From the NCBI GenBank assembly GCA_032251315.1, contig JAVVEE010000039.1, forward strand, positions 1-24,736: a DNA stretch of 24,736 bases, in the 5' to 3' direction. The DNA is from LH-M37 sp032251315. GTDB lineage: Bacteria; Pseudomonadota; Gammaproteobacteria; SZUA-229. Below, piece after piece: positions 1 to 7,808 of this stretch (within the stretch, counting starts at the first letter, position 1; each line of letters opens with the position of its first letter). The notes below the pieces were generated by a model. That model did not search any database, had not been told where the DNA came from, and worked only from the letters and a program-made list of their open reading frames with translations. The position numbers and the translations under genes are program-made.

Positions 1-2
1 AC

Positions 3-116
3 CTGCTGCGTACTGGCAATGGTTATGATTATGATACGGTGAGTGCATGCACCTTGGATACGCTTTATCAGCGCCCATTTTTCATGGAACAGGTCTACTG
101 GAAAGAGGCAGGTTAA
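3..116 (+). CDS. 3' end of an unidentified protein-coding gene
   Basis: An open frame enters from the left edge and stops at TAA 114-116, giving about 37 residues that end in FMEQVYWKEAG. The frame is free of stops and the translation is rich in aromatic and acidic residues (GNGYDYD near the start, LYQRPFF in the middle), which looks like real protein rather than chance reading. I do not recognise the family from this tail. The start and most of the gene lie outside the window. The next 200 bases up to the FNR-like gene are AT-rich and hold no gene I can support. Confidence 0.45.
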   Translation: MLRTGNGYDYDTVSACTLDTLYQRPFFMEQVYWKEAG

Positions 117-320
117 CGTAAGGATTATGAGAGATAACAACGTATGCCCCAAATATCTCTGCTAGTGGAGGTGCTAACGTAGCGAGAAATGTTCACCGTC
201 TGAATATTGCCATATTAGCGCTGTTGAAAGAATTATGTTAAATTAAAGACAATTGTATATATCGTCGTTTTTATTGGGTGTTACTGACAAATCGCCCATA
301 CAATTTGACTATCAATAAAG

Positions 321-1118
321 ATGAAAACTATGAAAAAATCTAATCGAGATCCCGCGACTATCTGTCTCCATATGATTAAGAACAGGCAAGAAACTGACAG
401 CTGTCCCACCCGGGATTGCTGTGTGGAACTGTGGGGTGATGAAGAAATTTTTTGCAGTATTCGTAACCTGACCAAGTTTGAGTTGGTATATAAGCAAGAT
501 GAGTTTATTTATAAAATGAATGATCATGCCACCTCACTTTACGTTATTCAATCGGGCGCGATAAAGCTGGAAAAGAAAATGGAGGACGGTAGTAACCATG
601 TCAGCGGATTTTATTTTACTGGTGACCTGATTGGTTTGGAATCTCTGGGTCTTGAGCAATACAACTACAATGCAATTGCTCTAAAGGAAACCTGGGTATG
701 CGAGATAAGGACGCATAAACTCGCCACGCTTGGCGAATCATCTTTGCCTGTTCTGAAAAAAATAAATATGCTACTTAGCCGGAGACTTCGTGAAATAGAT
801 GATCACCTATACAGCACACGTAACTTGTATACTGAACAACGCTTATTATGCTTTTTAAATGCGCTTTGTAAAAAAAATATTGAACCGATCAATGACAGTT
901 CAGATCTGTTTTACCTGCCAATGTCAAAAGCGGATATTGCCAATTATCTTGGAATGCGGGCAGAATCCCTCAGTCGAGCATTCCGACAATTTGAAAATCT
1001 GGAGATAGTTAAAAGTCGTCAAACGAGAAGAGCAACTGTAATTAATAAGCAAAAATTGTTGAAGCTGTGTGATATTTTCGGAAAAGGAAAATCAGGAGCA
1101 GCAGGCAATTGTCTCTAA
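321..1118 (+). CDS. CRP/FNR-family transcriptional regulator, FNR-like
   Basis: A 265-residue protein with the FNR layout: a cysteine-bearing N-terminus, a cyclic-nucleotide-binding-type beta barrel (about 48-135), a long dimerisation helix (about 143-185) and a C-terminal winged helix (about 190-245). The recognition helix carries E215-x-x-S218-R219, the ExxSR pattern that reads TTGAT half-sites in E. coli FNR. Cysteines at 28, 33, 34 and 45 plus C127 (in WVCEI, the place of E. coli C122) could hold a [4Fe-4S] cluster. Their spacing differs from the C-x2-C-x5-C of E. coli, so oxygen sensing is inferred, not shown. A second ATG at 330 is an alternative start; neither has a strong ribosome site. 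The gene is AT-rich compared with the Mrp region. The family is secure, the signal and targets are unknown. Confidence 0.85.
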   Translation: MKTMKKSNRDPATICLHMIKNRQETDSCPTRDCCVELWGDEEIFCSIRNLTKFELVYKQDEFIYKMNDHATSLYVIQSGAIKLEKKMEDGSNHVSGFYFTGDLIGLESLGLEQYNYNAIALKETWVCEIRTHKLATLGESSLPVLKKINMLLSRRLREIDDHLYSTRNLYTEQRLLCFLNALCKKNIEPINDSSDLFYLPMSKADIANYLGMRAESLSRAFRQFENLEIVKSRQTRRATVINKQKLLKLCDIFGKGKSGAAGNCL

Positions 1119-1425
1119 TATAGATCACCGCTTAGTAAAGAGAGCTGACCCACTGCTAGTCTTGCGGTTCGTGCCTCACTACATCTACAATCAAACTTAG
1201 AGTCAGATCCTGTGTTTTGCCTTGTTTCCTCCCAGCGTACTAACAGAAAAACTCAATAATCATTTTGTATATTACGTGGTTTTTTTCATGCGGTAGCATG
1301 AAGTATAAAAGCGCTTTTAAATTCCCCTTGCCATTTTAGTGTGACTTCTACGGTAAACACTTTATTTCTTATGGGCAATGTAGCATAGATAATTAAGCAA
1401 CGTAATATTCATAGGAGTTGGCATC
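1119..1425. other. Intergenic region with a small hairpin
   Basis: This 307-base gap has no gene I can support. It holds a perfect inverted repeat, TTCATGC (1285-1291) and GCATGAA (1296-1302), with a four-base loop. A T-run lies before the plus-strand hairpin and not after it, so it does not look like a terminator for the FNR-like gene. AT-rich sequence after it probably carries the promoter of the downstream epimerase, but I cannot assign -35 and -10 boxes with confidence. Confidence 0.4.
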
Positions 1426-2322
1426 ATGAAGGTATTGATCACGGGCTCATCCGGCCTTATTGGTACGGCGCTGATTAAAAAACTCACTGAGTCGGGACAC
1501 GATGTTGCTGGTCTGTTGCGTACGCGGCACGATGAAGACCACCCCTTCTGGGATATCGAAAAAGGTGTGGTTGATTTAGGCAGTTTTGGTGCGCCGGATG
1601 TGGTTATTAATTTTGCCGGAGAAAATCTGATTGATAGTCGCTGGAGCAATGCTAAAAAGGATCGTATCTTAAATAGTCGTGTTAAGGCCACGCGGTTGCT
1701 GGTCGATTATCTGCTTAAAGCTGAGCATAAACCGACGTTGTTGATTTCGGGCTCTGCCATTGGCTTTTACGGTAACCGGGGCGATGAAATCCTTGATGAA
1801 AACAGTCCGCCGGGTACGAATTTTTCAGCGCAACTCTGTCAGCAGTGGGAGGCTGCGGCGGAGCCGGCGAAACAGGCGGGAATCCGGGTGGTGAATAGTC
1901 GAACCGGTATTGTGCTGAGTTCGACCGGGGGTGCGCTTAAAAAAATGCTGCTGCCCTTTAAGCTGGGCCTGGGTGGTGTGCTCGGCAAGGGCGGGCAGTA
2001 TATAAGCTGGGTCTGTATTGATGATATGGTGGCGATGATTGAATTTATCATGTTGCATGATACTGTCAGTGGCCCGGTTAATATGGTTTCGCCCGAAGCT
2101 GTCACCAACTACCAGCTGACTAAAGCACTGGGTAAGGTGCTGCATCGACCGACTGTTTTTCCCATGCCGGCGTTCGTGGCTGGAATTCTGTTCGGCGAAA
2201 TGGCCGATGAATTGTTGCTCTCAAGCGCGCGCGTTAAGCCTGCAAAAATGCTGGCGGCGGGGTATCAGTTTCAGTATGCCGAGCTGTCGGCGGCGCTTGA
2301 GCATGTGTTGAAAAATAAATAG
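1426..2322 (+). CDS. TIGR01777-family NAD(P)-dependent epimerase/SDR protein (YfcH-like)
   Basis: A 298-residue extended short-chain dehydrogenase-type protein. The N-terminus starts directly with a Rossmann nucleotide-binding motif, MKVLITGSSGLIG, and VVINFAGENL follows at about 60-70. The segment SGSAIGFYGNRGDE and the later SWVCIDDMV are typical of the TIGR01777/YfcH group. The C-terminal RVKPAKMLAAGYQF matches the small DUF1731-type tail of that family. Length is normal for the group. The start is backed by AGGAG eight bases upstream of the ATG. Members are annotated as sugar epimerases, but the substrate is not known and I would not infer one. It faces the helicase gene convergently, with a palindromic repeat between the two. 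Confidence 0.9.
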   Translation: MKVLITGSSGLIGTALIKKLTESGHDVAGLLRTRHDEDHPFWDIEKGVVDLGSFGAPDVVINFAGENLIDSRWSNAKKDRILNSRVKATRLLVDYLLKAEHKPTLLISGSAIGFYGNRGDEILDENSPPGTNFSAQLCQQWEAAAEPAKQAGIRVVNSRTGIVLSSTGGALKKMLLPFKLGLGGVLGKGGQYISWVCIDDMVAMIEFIMLHDTVSGPVNMVSPEAVTNYQLTKALGKVLHRPTVFPMPAFVAGILFGEMADELLLSSARVKPAKMLAAGYQFQYAELSAALEHVLKNK

Positions 2323-2887
2323 TTTTGCTCAAATCGACAGGATTGGCTTTGATGGATGTTTTTTCCAGGTAGGCGAGGAAGAGCGCGATAATGACCATTA
2401 ATAGAATGGGTCAGACTCGACTTGATTTAAGTCTTAACTTTTTTCGGAAATAAATAAACCGATTGACTGCACTTTTAAGTTTATTGCCGCTTTGTTTTTT
2501 CTGGCCAGTGCGTCAGCGCTTAAACCATTTTCCTGTTGGGCAGGTTTCTAGCTTTAAGTGATAGCCATGTCTAAAAAAGCAGGCAATGGTGTAGCGTTAG
2601 TGTAAGTCGGTTTCTATCTTTTTGCTTTTTCCTTTCAGAGAGTGAACGGTTCATAACTTATCTAATTCAGATAACAGTCACCCACACTCATTCGATTCTT
2701 ATGCATGTTTTGTTACCATGCAAAATATGTAGCATACTATTGAGTTATATGAAAAGGATACCCTTCAATCAAGACGCGCTGAGAATACATCCGTGTACGC
2801 TCGGCAGCAGCATCCCTGCTGCTGACGGTCTTGATTGAAGGGTATCCTTTCCATGCGTTTTGTTAGCAATCGCGTTATTTATTCAGC
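2323..2887. other. Long intergenic region between convergent genes, holding a palindromic repeat
   Basis: This 565-base gap separates the epimerase from the convergent helicase gene. Its right third is occupied by the 133-bp palindromic repeat listed separately. Near the left, 2408-2428 reads GGGTCAGACTCGACTTGATTT, which resembles tails seen near Y1/RAYT-type transposases and may be a decayed repeat. The middle is AT-rich with many stops. A short hydrophobic reading at about 2490-2550 looks like a signal peptide but lacks a start codon and soon ends. Confidence 0.5.
2734..2866. repeat. 133-bp palindromic dispersed repeat, copy 1
   Basis: The core is a perfect 23-bp inverted repeat, with arms 2753-2775 (starting AAAGGATACCC) and 2828-2850 (ending GGGTATCCTTT). 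Between them lies an inner hairpin, CAGCAGCA-tccc-TGCTGCTG. The conserved unit extends beyond the stem on both sides, ending in GCGTTTTGTTAG. A second copy at 6151-6283 has the same length and orientation and differs at about five positions. No transposase is encoded. It sits just beyond the helicase stop codon, between convergent genes, where a transcribed hairpin could stop or stabilise transcripts. It could be a MITE-like or REP-like element; the exact class is not established here. Confidence 0.9.
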
Positions 2888-4666
2888 TTAACTTTTACGC
2901 GCTTTTTTCTTGATGCTCTTTCGAGCCTTGATTTTCAATTTATCTTTGGGCTTGCCTTTGCCCGCGCCGCGTTTTTCCGAACTCGCAGGATTGCTGTCTT
3001 TGTCGAGTACTGAAATATTCAGCTGCTGACCGGCCACGCGGGCTTTTTTCAGGTCTCTCATTAATTCATCGGGCATGTCTTTGGGCAAATCAACCAGACT
3101 GTAATCATCGTGAATGCTGATGCGGCCGATAAATTTGCTGTCAATGTTGGCTTCGTTGGCGATAGCGCCAACGATATTGCCGGGCATCACATCATGGTTA
3201 TGTCCGACCTCGATGCGGTAACGCTGCATGCCTTCTTCGAGTGGTGAATCTTTTCTGGGCGTGCGAATTGGTTTCTCGCGTTGCGGACGCTCGTCTTTGC
3301 TCCAGGCGTTGTCGCCACGTTTCTGACTTGCCTTGCCCTGAGGTTTGTTCTGAAGCAGCAGCGGGGTATCACCCTGCAATAGCTTGGCGAGGGCTGCGGC
3401 TATCTCTATTGCAGGCACGTTATGCTCCTGCTGATATTCTTCAATCATTTGCGGAAACAGACCGAAATTTTCGGTGGCCAGTGCATCGCTGATGCGTTGC
3501 TTGAAATCGGCAATGCGTTTGTCATTTATCAGTTCGGTTGAGGGCAACTCCATCATCTCGATTCTCTGACGAGTGGCATTTTCGATGGCGCTTAACAGAC
3601 GTTTTTCACGCGGAGCCACAAATAAAATCGCATCGCCCTTTCGACCGGCACGGCCAGTACGGCCGATACGATGAACATAGGATTCGGTGTCATGAGGGAT
3701 ATCGTAATTGACCACGTGGCTGATGCGTTCGACATCAAGACCGCGGGCGGCGACATCGGTGGCGACAATGATATCCAGCTTGCCGTTTTTCAGCTGGGTG
3801 ATGGTGCGTTCGCGCTGATTCTGCTGAATGTCACCATTGAGGGCGGCGGCAGAGTAACCGCGGGCCTCGAGTTTTTCAGCCAGCTCTACGGTGGCGATTT
3901 TGGTGCGCACAAAAATGATCATGCCGTCAAAGTTTTCAGCCTCGAGAATACGGGTGAGAGCATCCAGTTTGTGCATGCCGCTGACCATCCAGTAACGCTG
4001 ACGAATGGTGTCGACCGTCGCGGTTTTATTCTTGATGGTGATCTGTTCAGGATTATTGAGATATTTGGTGGCAATGCGGCGAATCTGCTGCGGCATGGTG
4101 GCCGAAAACAGGGCGATTTGCCGGGTTTTCGGCGTCTGCTCAAGTATCCATTCCACGTCGTCGATAAAGCCCATGCGGAGCATCTCATCGGCTTCATCCA
4201 GCACCAGTGCGCTGAGTTTGCCCAGTTTTAACGTGCCGCGACGCATGTGATCCATGACTCGACCGGGGGTGCCGACGACGACATGTGTGCCGCGCTCCAG
4301 CGAGCGCAGTTGTCCACGGTAATCCTGACCACCATAAATGGGCAATACGTGAAAGCCCACCATGTGCTTGGCGTATTTCTGGAAGGCTTCCGCCACCTGA
4401 ATGGCCAGTTCACGAGTGGGTGCCAGCACCATAATCTGCGGATCTTTCTGCTTTAAATCAAGCTTGGACAGCAGCGGCAGGGCAAAGGCGGCGGTTTTAC
4501 CGGTTCCGGTCTGGGCCTGTCCAATGATGTCCTTGCCGTCAAGTAATAACGGGATTGTTTCTGCCTGAATCGGAGAAGGGGTTTCATAACCCACGTCGTT
4601 CAGGGCTTTTAAAATGGGTTTGCTCAGCGCCAATTGATCAAAAGTGGTGACTGTATCGGTAGTCAT
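2888..4666 (-). CDS. deaD: ATP-dependent DEAD-box RNA helicase, DeaD/CsdA type
   Basis: A 592-residue cytoplasmic RNA helicase with a full set of family motifs: Q motif (GYETPSPIQ), Walker A AQTGTGKT (51-58), PTRELA, TPGR, the DEAD box (157-160), SAT (188-190) and HRIGRTGRAG (332-341). After the two RecA-like domains there is a linker and a DbpA/CsdA-type RNA-binding domain at about 481-555 (YRIEVGHNHDVMPGNIVGAI). A very basic tail follows, rich in Lys and Arg. The overall plan and length match E. coli DeaD/CsdA (629 residues), a helper in ribosome assembly and cold adaptation. AGG about nine bases upstream of the ATG is a modest ribosome site. About 200 bases separate it from the upstream channel gene, so it probably has its own leader or promoter. 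Cold regulation is known for the family and not visible here. Confidence 0.95.
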   Translation of the reverse strand: MTTDTVTTFDQLALSKPILKALNDVGYETPSPIQAETIPLLLDGKDIIGQAQTGTGKTAAFALPLLSKLDLKQKDPQIMVLAPTRELAIQVAEAFQKYAKHMVGFHVLPIYGGQDYRGQLRSLERGTHVVVGTPGRVMDHMRRGTLKLGKLSALVLDEADEMLRMGFIDDVEWILEQTPKTRQIALFSATMPQQIRRIATKYLNNPEQITIKNKTATVDTIRQRYWMVSGMHKLDALTRILEAENFDGMIIFVRTKIATVELAEKLEARGYSAAALNGDIQQNQRERTITQLKNGKLDIIVATDVAARGLDVERISHVVNYDIPHDTESYVHRIGRTGRAGRKGDAILFVAPREKRLLSAIENATRQRIEMMELPSTELINDKRIADFKQRISDALATENFGLFPQMIEEYQQEHNVPAIEIAAALAKLLQGDTPLLLQNKPQGKASQKRGDNAWSKDERPQREKPIRTPRKDSPLEEGMQRYRIEVGHNHDVMPGNIVGAIANEANIDSKFIGRISIHDDYSLVDLPKDMPDELMRDLKKARVAGQQLNISVLDKDSNPASSEKRGAGKGKPKDKLKIKARKSIKKKARKS

Positions 4667-4882
4667 ATATTCAGAACCTGTGAGATAGAAAACAAAGGGT
4701 TATCGGGTATTTCCTGATTGCCCGTGTTCGGTGAGAATATGAGCAAGAGTCAGAAGGGACGCGTATTCTAACGGTTTGTGAGGTTTTTTGCATGCTTTAT
4801 TTGGGCGATGGCCTGTCTGAGGCGAGTATTGCCCGGTTTGCAAAAACCCATGATTACGGCTATTGATTTTACTCATTGATAA

Positions 4883-5947
4883 TTAGGCTTCGGATGGCTG
4901 TTCCTGAGTAACATATACCGTCTGAGTTGGGTAGGCAAACTCAATGCCTTCCTGTTCAAAACGTTCATGAATGGCAAAATAAATCGCCTGTTGTATATCC
5001 ATATAAATAGTGTAATCCGGTGACAGAACATAAAAGACTGCTTCGAACTGCAAATCATAGTTGCCGTATTTTGAAAAATGAGCGCGATCGAAACGTGAAT
5101 TTTCCTGTGCCTCGACCGCTTCACGAATTATTTCAGGAATGAGTTTGAGCTTGGCACGGGGCGTCTGGTATATCACTCCGATGCTGAAAACCACGCGCCG
5201 TTCATACATCCGGCCATAATTGCGGATGCGGCTATTGAGCAGGTCCGAGTTGGAAAACACCAGCTGCTCGCCGGAGAGGCTTCGCAGTCGGGTTGTTTTC
5301 AGGCCGACATATTCCACGTTACCCAAAAAATCTCCAATGATTAGAAAGTCGCCTACGATAAAAGGCTTGTCGAGCATAATGGAGAGCGAGGCGAACAGAT
5401 CACCGAGAATATTCTGCAACGCCAGAGCCACCGCGATACCGCCAATGCCTAAACCAGCTACCAGTGCTGTCACATTTATGCCAAGGTTGTCCAGTGCCAG
5501 CAACACCACAATCGACCATAGAATTATTTGGCTGACCAGACCGATAACATTGATGGTGGTTACCGCCGCACGGTTTTTATCCAGCGCCCGCAGCCGGTAT
5601 CTTTCCAGCATGGCGGCAATAAATGCGCCACCCCAGATGCCCGCCTGAAAGAGCAGGGCGATAACCAGCAGACTTGAAACGGCAGCCTGGATTCGATCAG
5701 GCATTTGCAAAAAAGTGGCGCCCACAAAAATGCCCACGATAATCAGGAACAGAATTTTAGTTTTGTCGAAAAGTGCGACGGTGATATCCCGCCAGAGCAT
5801 TTCTGTTTGAGGGCTGATCGAGGTCAGTCGGCGGCTAATCAGATGTTGCGCCAGTCGCAGCACCATCACCGTGATCAGCAATGCAGTCGTAGCGATTAGC
5901 CACTGCAACAAGGTGTTATTCATTATTGTTTGATTAAGAATTTCCAC
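4883..5947 (-). CDS. MscS-family mechanosensitive ion channel protein
   Basis: A 354-residue inner-membrane protein with about five membrane segments (roughly 12-32, 63-82, 86-112, 131-152, 158-180). The last is the glycine/alanine-rich pore helix, AGLGIGGIAVALALQNILGD. The beta domain follows (KPFIVGDFLIIGDFLGNVEYV), then NSDLLNSRIRNYGR and the alpha/beta cytoplasmic domain. This is the MscS pattern with extra N-terminal helices. The family releases solutes under hypo-osmotic shock. The start is GTG at 5947, chosen because AAGGAG stands about ten bases upstream; an in-frame ATG eight codons later lacks such a site. It reads in the same direction as deaD. The exact paralogue type (YbdG/YnaI-like or other) is uncertain. 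Confidence 0.92.
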   Translation of the reverse strand: MEILNQTIMNNTLLQWLIATTALLITVMVLRLAQHLISRRLTSISPQTEMLWRDITVALFDKTKILFLIIVGIFVGATFLQMPDRIQAAVSSLLVIALLFQAGIWGGAFIAAMLERYRLRALDKNRAAVTTINVIGLVSQIILWSIVVLLALDNLGINVTALVAGLGIGGIAVALALQNILGDLFASLSIMLDKPFIVGDFLIIGDFLGNVEYVGLKTTRLRSLSGEQLVFSNSDLLNSRIRNYGRMYERRVVFSIGVIYQTPRAKLKLIPEIIREAVEAQENSRFDRAHFSKYGNYDLQFEAVFYVLSPDYTIYMDIQQAIYFAIHERFEQEGIEFAYPTQTVYVTQEQPSEA

Positions 5948-6150
5948 AGTCAGGTTGCTCCTTTCAAATGGGCTTAAATGGCTTTGCTTGCTGCGTCTTC
6001 AATTAGCCTTGACCCCGGGTGCTGAAAGATCCGGGGCAATAATTAATAATGCTTCATGATGTGGTTGCGCGATAATTCTAGCATTGTCCAATTTATTGTA
6101 GTGGCATAAATAAAAAGGGATTCGACTGCATGTTACGAGAACTAAGCGAT
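5948..6150. other. Intergenic leader region upstream of the MscS gene
   Basis: This stretch is the left part of a 775-base gap between the MscS gene and the DksA-like gene. It should carry the minus-strand promoter of the MscS gene. A GC hairpin, CCCCGG (6013-6018) and CCGGGG (6031-6036), is visible without a clear T-tract. I see no gene here. Confidence 0.4.
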
Positions 6151-6283
6151 ATACTATTGAGTTACATGGAAAGGATACCCTTCAATCAAGACGCGCTGAG
6201 AATACATCCGTGTACGCCCGGCAGCAGCATCCCTGCTGCTGACGGTCTTGATTGAAGGGTATTTTTTCCATGCGTTTTGTTAG
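6151..6283. repeat. 133-bp palindromic dispersed repeat, copy 2
   Basis: This is the second copy of the repeat at 2734-2866, in the same orientation and of the same length. Here the stem can extend outward to CATGGAAA and TTTCCATG. Two CC-to-TT changes in the right arm leave G-T (G-U in RNA) pairs rather than breaking the stem. The inner hairpin CAGCAGCA / TGCTGCTG is unchanged. Recognisable coding similarity of a GGDEF pseudogene begins only about 18 bases after its right end. That is what insertion into, or deletion beside, the old gene would leave. No target duplication is obvious. Confidence 0.9.
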
Positions 6284-6301
6284 TACATTTTTCAAGGTGG
6301 T

Positions 6302-6605
6302 GGCCTTGCCTTGCTCTATATGGATCTTGATGGCTTCAAGTAGATCAATGATCGTTATGGTCATGACGTCGGTGATCCGGTTCTGCGCGAAACCGGTCAT
6401 CGCCTGCGTGCCGGTATTGCCGGCAAGATCATCGCCGTTGTCAGTGAACCCATCTGTCATCAGTAGCTTACTCTCAACGTAACCATCAGCGTGGAAATTT
6501 CCATATGGACATGCCAGTCTGATCGATCAGAGCGACAGGGCAATGTATGAGGCCAAGCGGGCAGGGAGTAATTGTTTTATAATGGGTAAGCCTGAAACCG
6601 TATAA
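6302..6605 (+). pseudogene. Decayed diguanylate cyclase (GGDEF domain) remnant
   Basis: Reading from 6302 in one frame gives LALLYMDLDGFK, a stop (TAG 6341-6343), then INDRYGHDVGD. Together these are the classic N-terminal half of a GGDEF domain (DxDxFKxINDxxGHxxGD). The frame continues through KIIAVVSEP, meets a second TAG (6464-6466), and reaches VTISVEISI, the position of the usual VTVSIGIA strand. After a frameshift near 6524-6530 the other frame reads DRAMYEAKRAGSN, the typical end of the domain, and stops at TAA 6603-6605. The GGDEF active-site loop itself and some 35-40 residues around it are missing. The 5' part of the gene is absent, and the palindromic repeat lies there instead. The protein would not be functional as a cyclic-di-GMP synthase. 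Confidence 0.85.
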
Positions 6606-6722
6606 TCCCGTGGTGTGAGAATACATAAATGTGAACGTATGGTTCGTCCCTCGGCGCCTCACCTGATTCTATGAACAGGGTGTTCGGGCATTCCAGTCAA
6701 CTTAACCAGCAGAGATATTAAT

Positions 6723-7073
6723 ATGCCGGATAGCCCTGATATCAATCACTTTCGCGCCAAACTGCTCGCTGCTCGCGATGTCAACCTGGGTCTGGTCGAC
6801 GCACGCAATGCCTCGGCTGCAACCGTAGTGCTGGATCAGACCAGTGTTGGTCGGCTCTCACGAATGGACGCAATGCAACAGCAGGCGATGGCACAAAATA
6901 CCCGTCAGCGGGCAGAGTTGTCACTGCGACTCATCGAGGCGGCGCTACGGCGTTGCGACGACGGCAGTTACGGCTACTGCCTCGAATGCGATGAAATTAT
7001 TAATGTACGCAGACTGGAATTTGATCCGGCCGCGGCCTTATGTATTTCCTGCGCCGAGACTCAAAACGGCTGA
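6723..7073 (+). CDS. DksA/TraR-family C4 zinc-finger protein
   Basis: A 116-residue protein with a helical, probably coiled-coil N-terminal two thirds and a C-terminal zinc finger formed by C86-x2-C89 and C107-x2-C110 (YCLECDE ... LCISCAE). The segment before it (LIEAALRRCDDGSYGYC) is the standard DksA/TraR lead-in, IxxALxRIxxGxYGxC. It is shorter than E. coli DksA (151 residues), closer to the small DksA-like proteins. DksA-type proteins bind the RNA polymerase secondary channel and tune promoters with ppGpp. Whether this paralogue does so is inference. It stands alone between the GGDEF remnant and the Mrp operon, 176 bases before the latter. Confidence 0.9.
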   Translation: MPDSPDINHFRAKLLAARDVNLGLVDARNASAATVVLDQTSVGRLSRMDAMQQQAMAQNTRQRAELSLRLIEAALRRCDDGSYGYCLECDEIINVRRLEFDPAAALCISCAETQNG

Positions 7074-7249
7074 GGCCGTAACCGGAATTATGCCGAGCAG
7101 CAAAAAAAAGCAATGAGTATTCCCTATACATTACCGAAGTTATAAATAACTGTTACACCACTATATATCAGTTGACCTGATTCCTCTCTGCTGCCATTCT
7201 GTTCATGCTATAAAAAATATTAATAAATGTGATTTGATGATGGCAACCA

Positions 7250-7768
7250 ATGACCAGAAAATTTTTCACAACCAGATCGGCTAAGCCAATAATTATCCAG
7301 CTGCGCGCGGTTCTGTTTCGCAGCCTGCTGTTTGCACTGGTCTGGTGGGCACTCACTCACGGTGCTGTCGACTCATGGTCAATGGGCCTGCCCGTGGTGG
7401 CACTGACAACACTGGTCAGTGTGCTGTTGTTGCCGCCGGGCGTCTGGTCCGTCTTCGGGCTTGTGCGTTTCATCTCATTTTTTCTATGGCAATCCATCCG
7501 CGGTGGCATCGATGTCGCCGGCCGCGCACTGCATCCGAATTTGCCAATCTCACCGGGTCTGCACGAATATTCACTTCGGCTATCACCGGGATTGCCGCAG
7601 ATTTTTATGGCCAATAGTGTCAGCCTGCTACCGGGTACCTTATGCGCTGAACTCGACGATTCTATTTTGCGCGTACATGTACTGGATGAAACCGGTGATT
7701 TTGTCGAACATCTCAAGACACTGGAAGCCAGACTGGCTGCTGTTTTTGAATGTGAGTTGTCAGACTGA
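7250..7768 (+). CDS. mrpE: Mrp-type Na+/H+ antiporter subunit E (MrpE/MnhE/PhaE)
   Basis: A 172-residue membrane protein with N-terminal hydrophobic helices (about 20-60 and 66-85) and a soluble C-terminal half. The segment GLVRFISFFLWQSIRGGIDVAGRAL, then NSVSLLPGTLCAELDDSILRVHVLDE, fits the MnhE family, whose core reads close to N-x-I-x-L-x-P-G-T. MrpE is an accessory subunit of the multi-subunit cation/proton antiporter in the inner membrane. It is the first gene of the operon. The upstream ATGs at 7237 and 7240 are out of frame, which supports the start used. A 140-base gap with an inverted repeat separates it from mrpF, the only large gap in the operon. Confidence 0.9.
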   Translation: MTRKFFTTRSAKPIIIQLRAVLFRSLLFALVWWALTHGAVDSWSMGLPVVALTTLVSVLLLPPGVWSVFGLVRFISFFLWQSIRGGIDVAGRALHPNLPISPGLHEYSLRLSPGLPQIFMANSVSLLPGTLCAELDDSILRVHVLDETGDFVEHLKTLEARLAAVFECELSD

Positions 7769-7808
7769 CTGGCGTAATTGTACAACGACTTTTAATATTA
7801 AAAAGACA

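Noticed and set aside
302..316. TTGACTATCAA before the FNR-like gene as an FNR box
   Set aside because: The half-sites are too close; FNR needs TTGAT and ATCAA separated by four bases.
2490..2550. Signal-peptide-like hydrophobic reading (FIAALFFLASASA)
   Set aside because: It has no start codon at a sensible place and stops soon after; at best a fossil.
2734..2866. Resemblance of the repeat's end (CTAACAAAACGC on the minus strand) to integron attC sites
   Set aside because: The core-site pattern RYYYAAC/GTTRRRY is not met at both ends, no cassette arrangement or integrase is present, and the long perfect stem is not attC-like.
6182..6460. Minus-strand 92-residue frame and plus-strand 76-residue frame (6252-6482) in the repeat/GGDEF area
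   Set aside because: Both are shadow frames of the GGDEF remnant, which reads in a third frame, and both run into the palindromic repeat.
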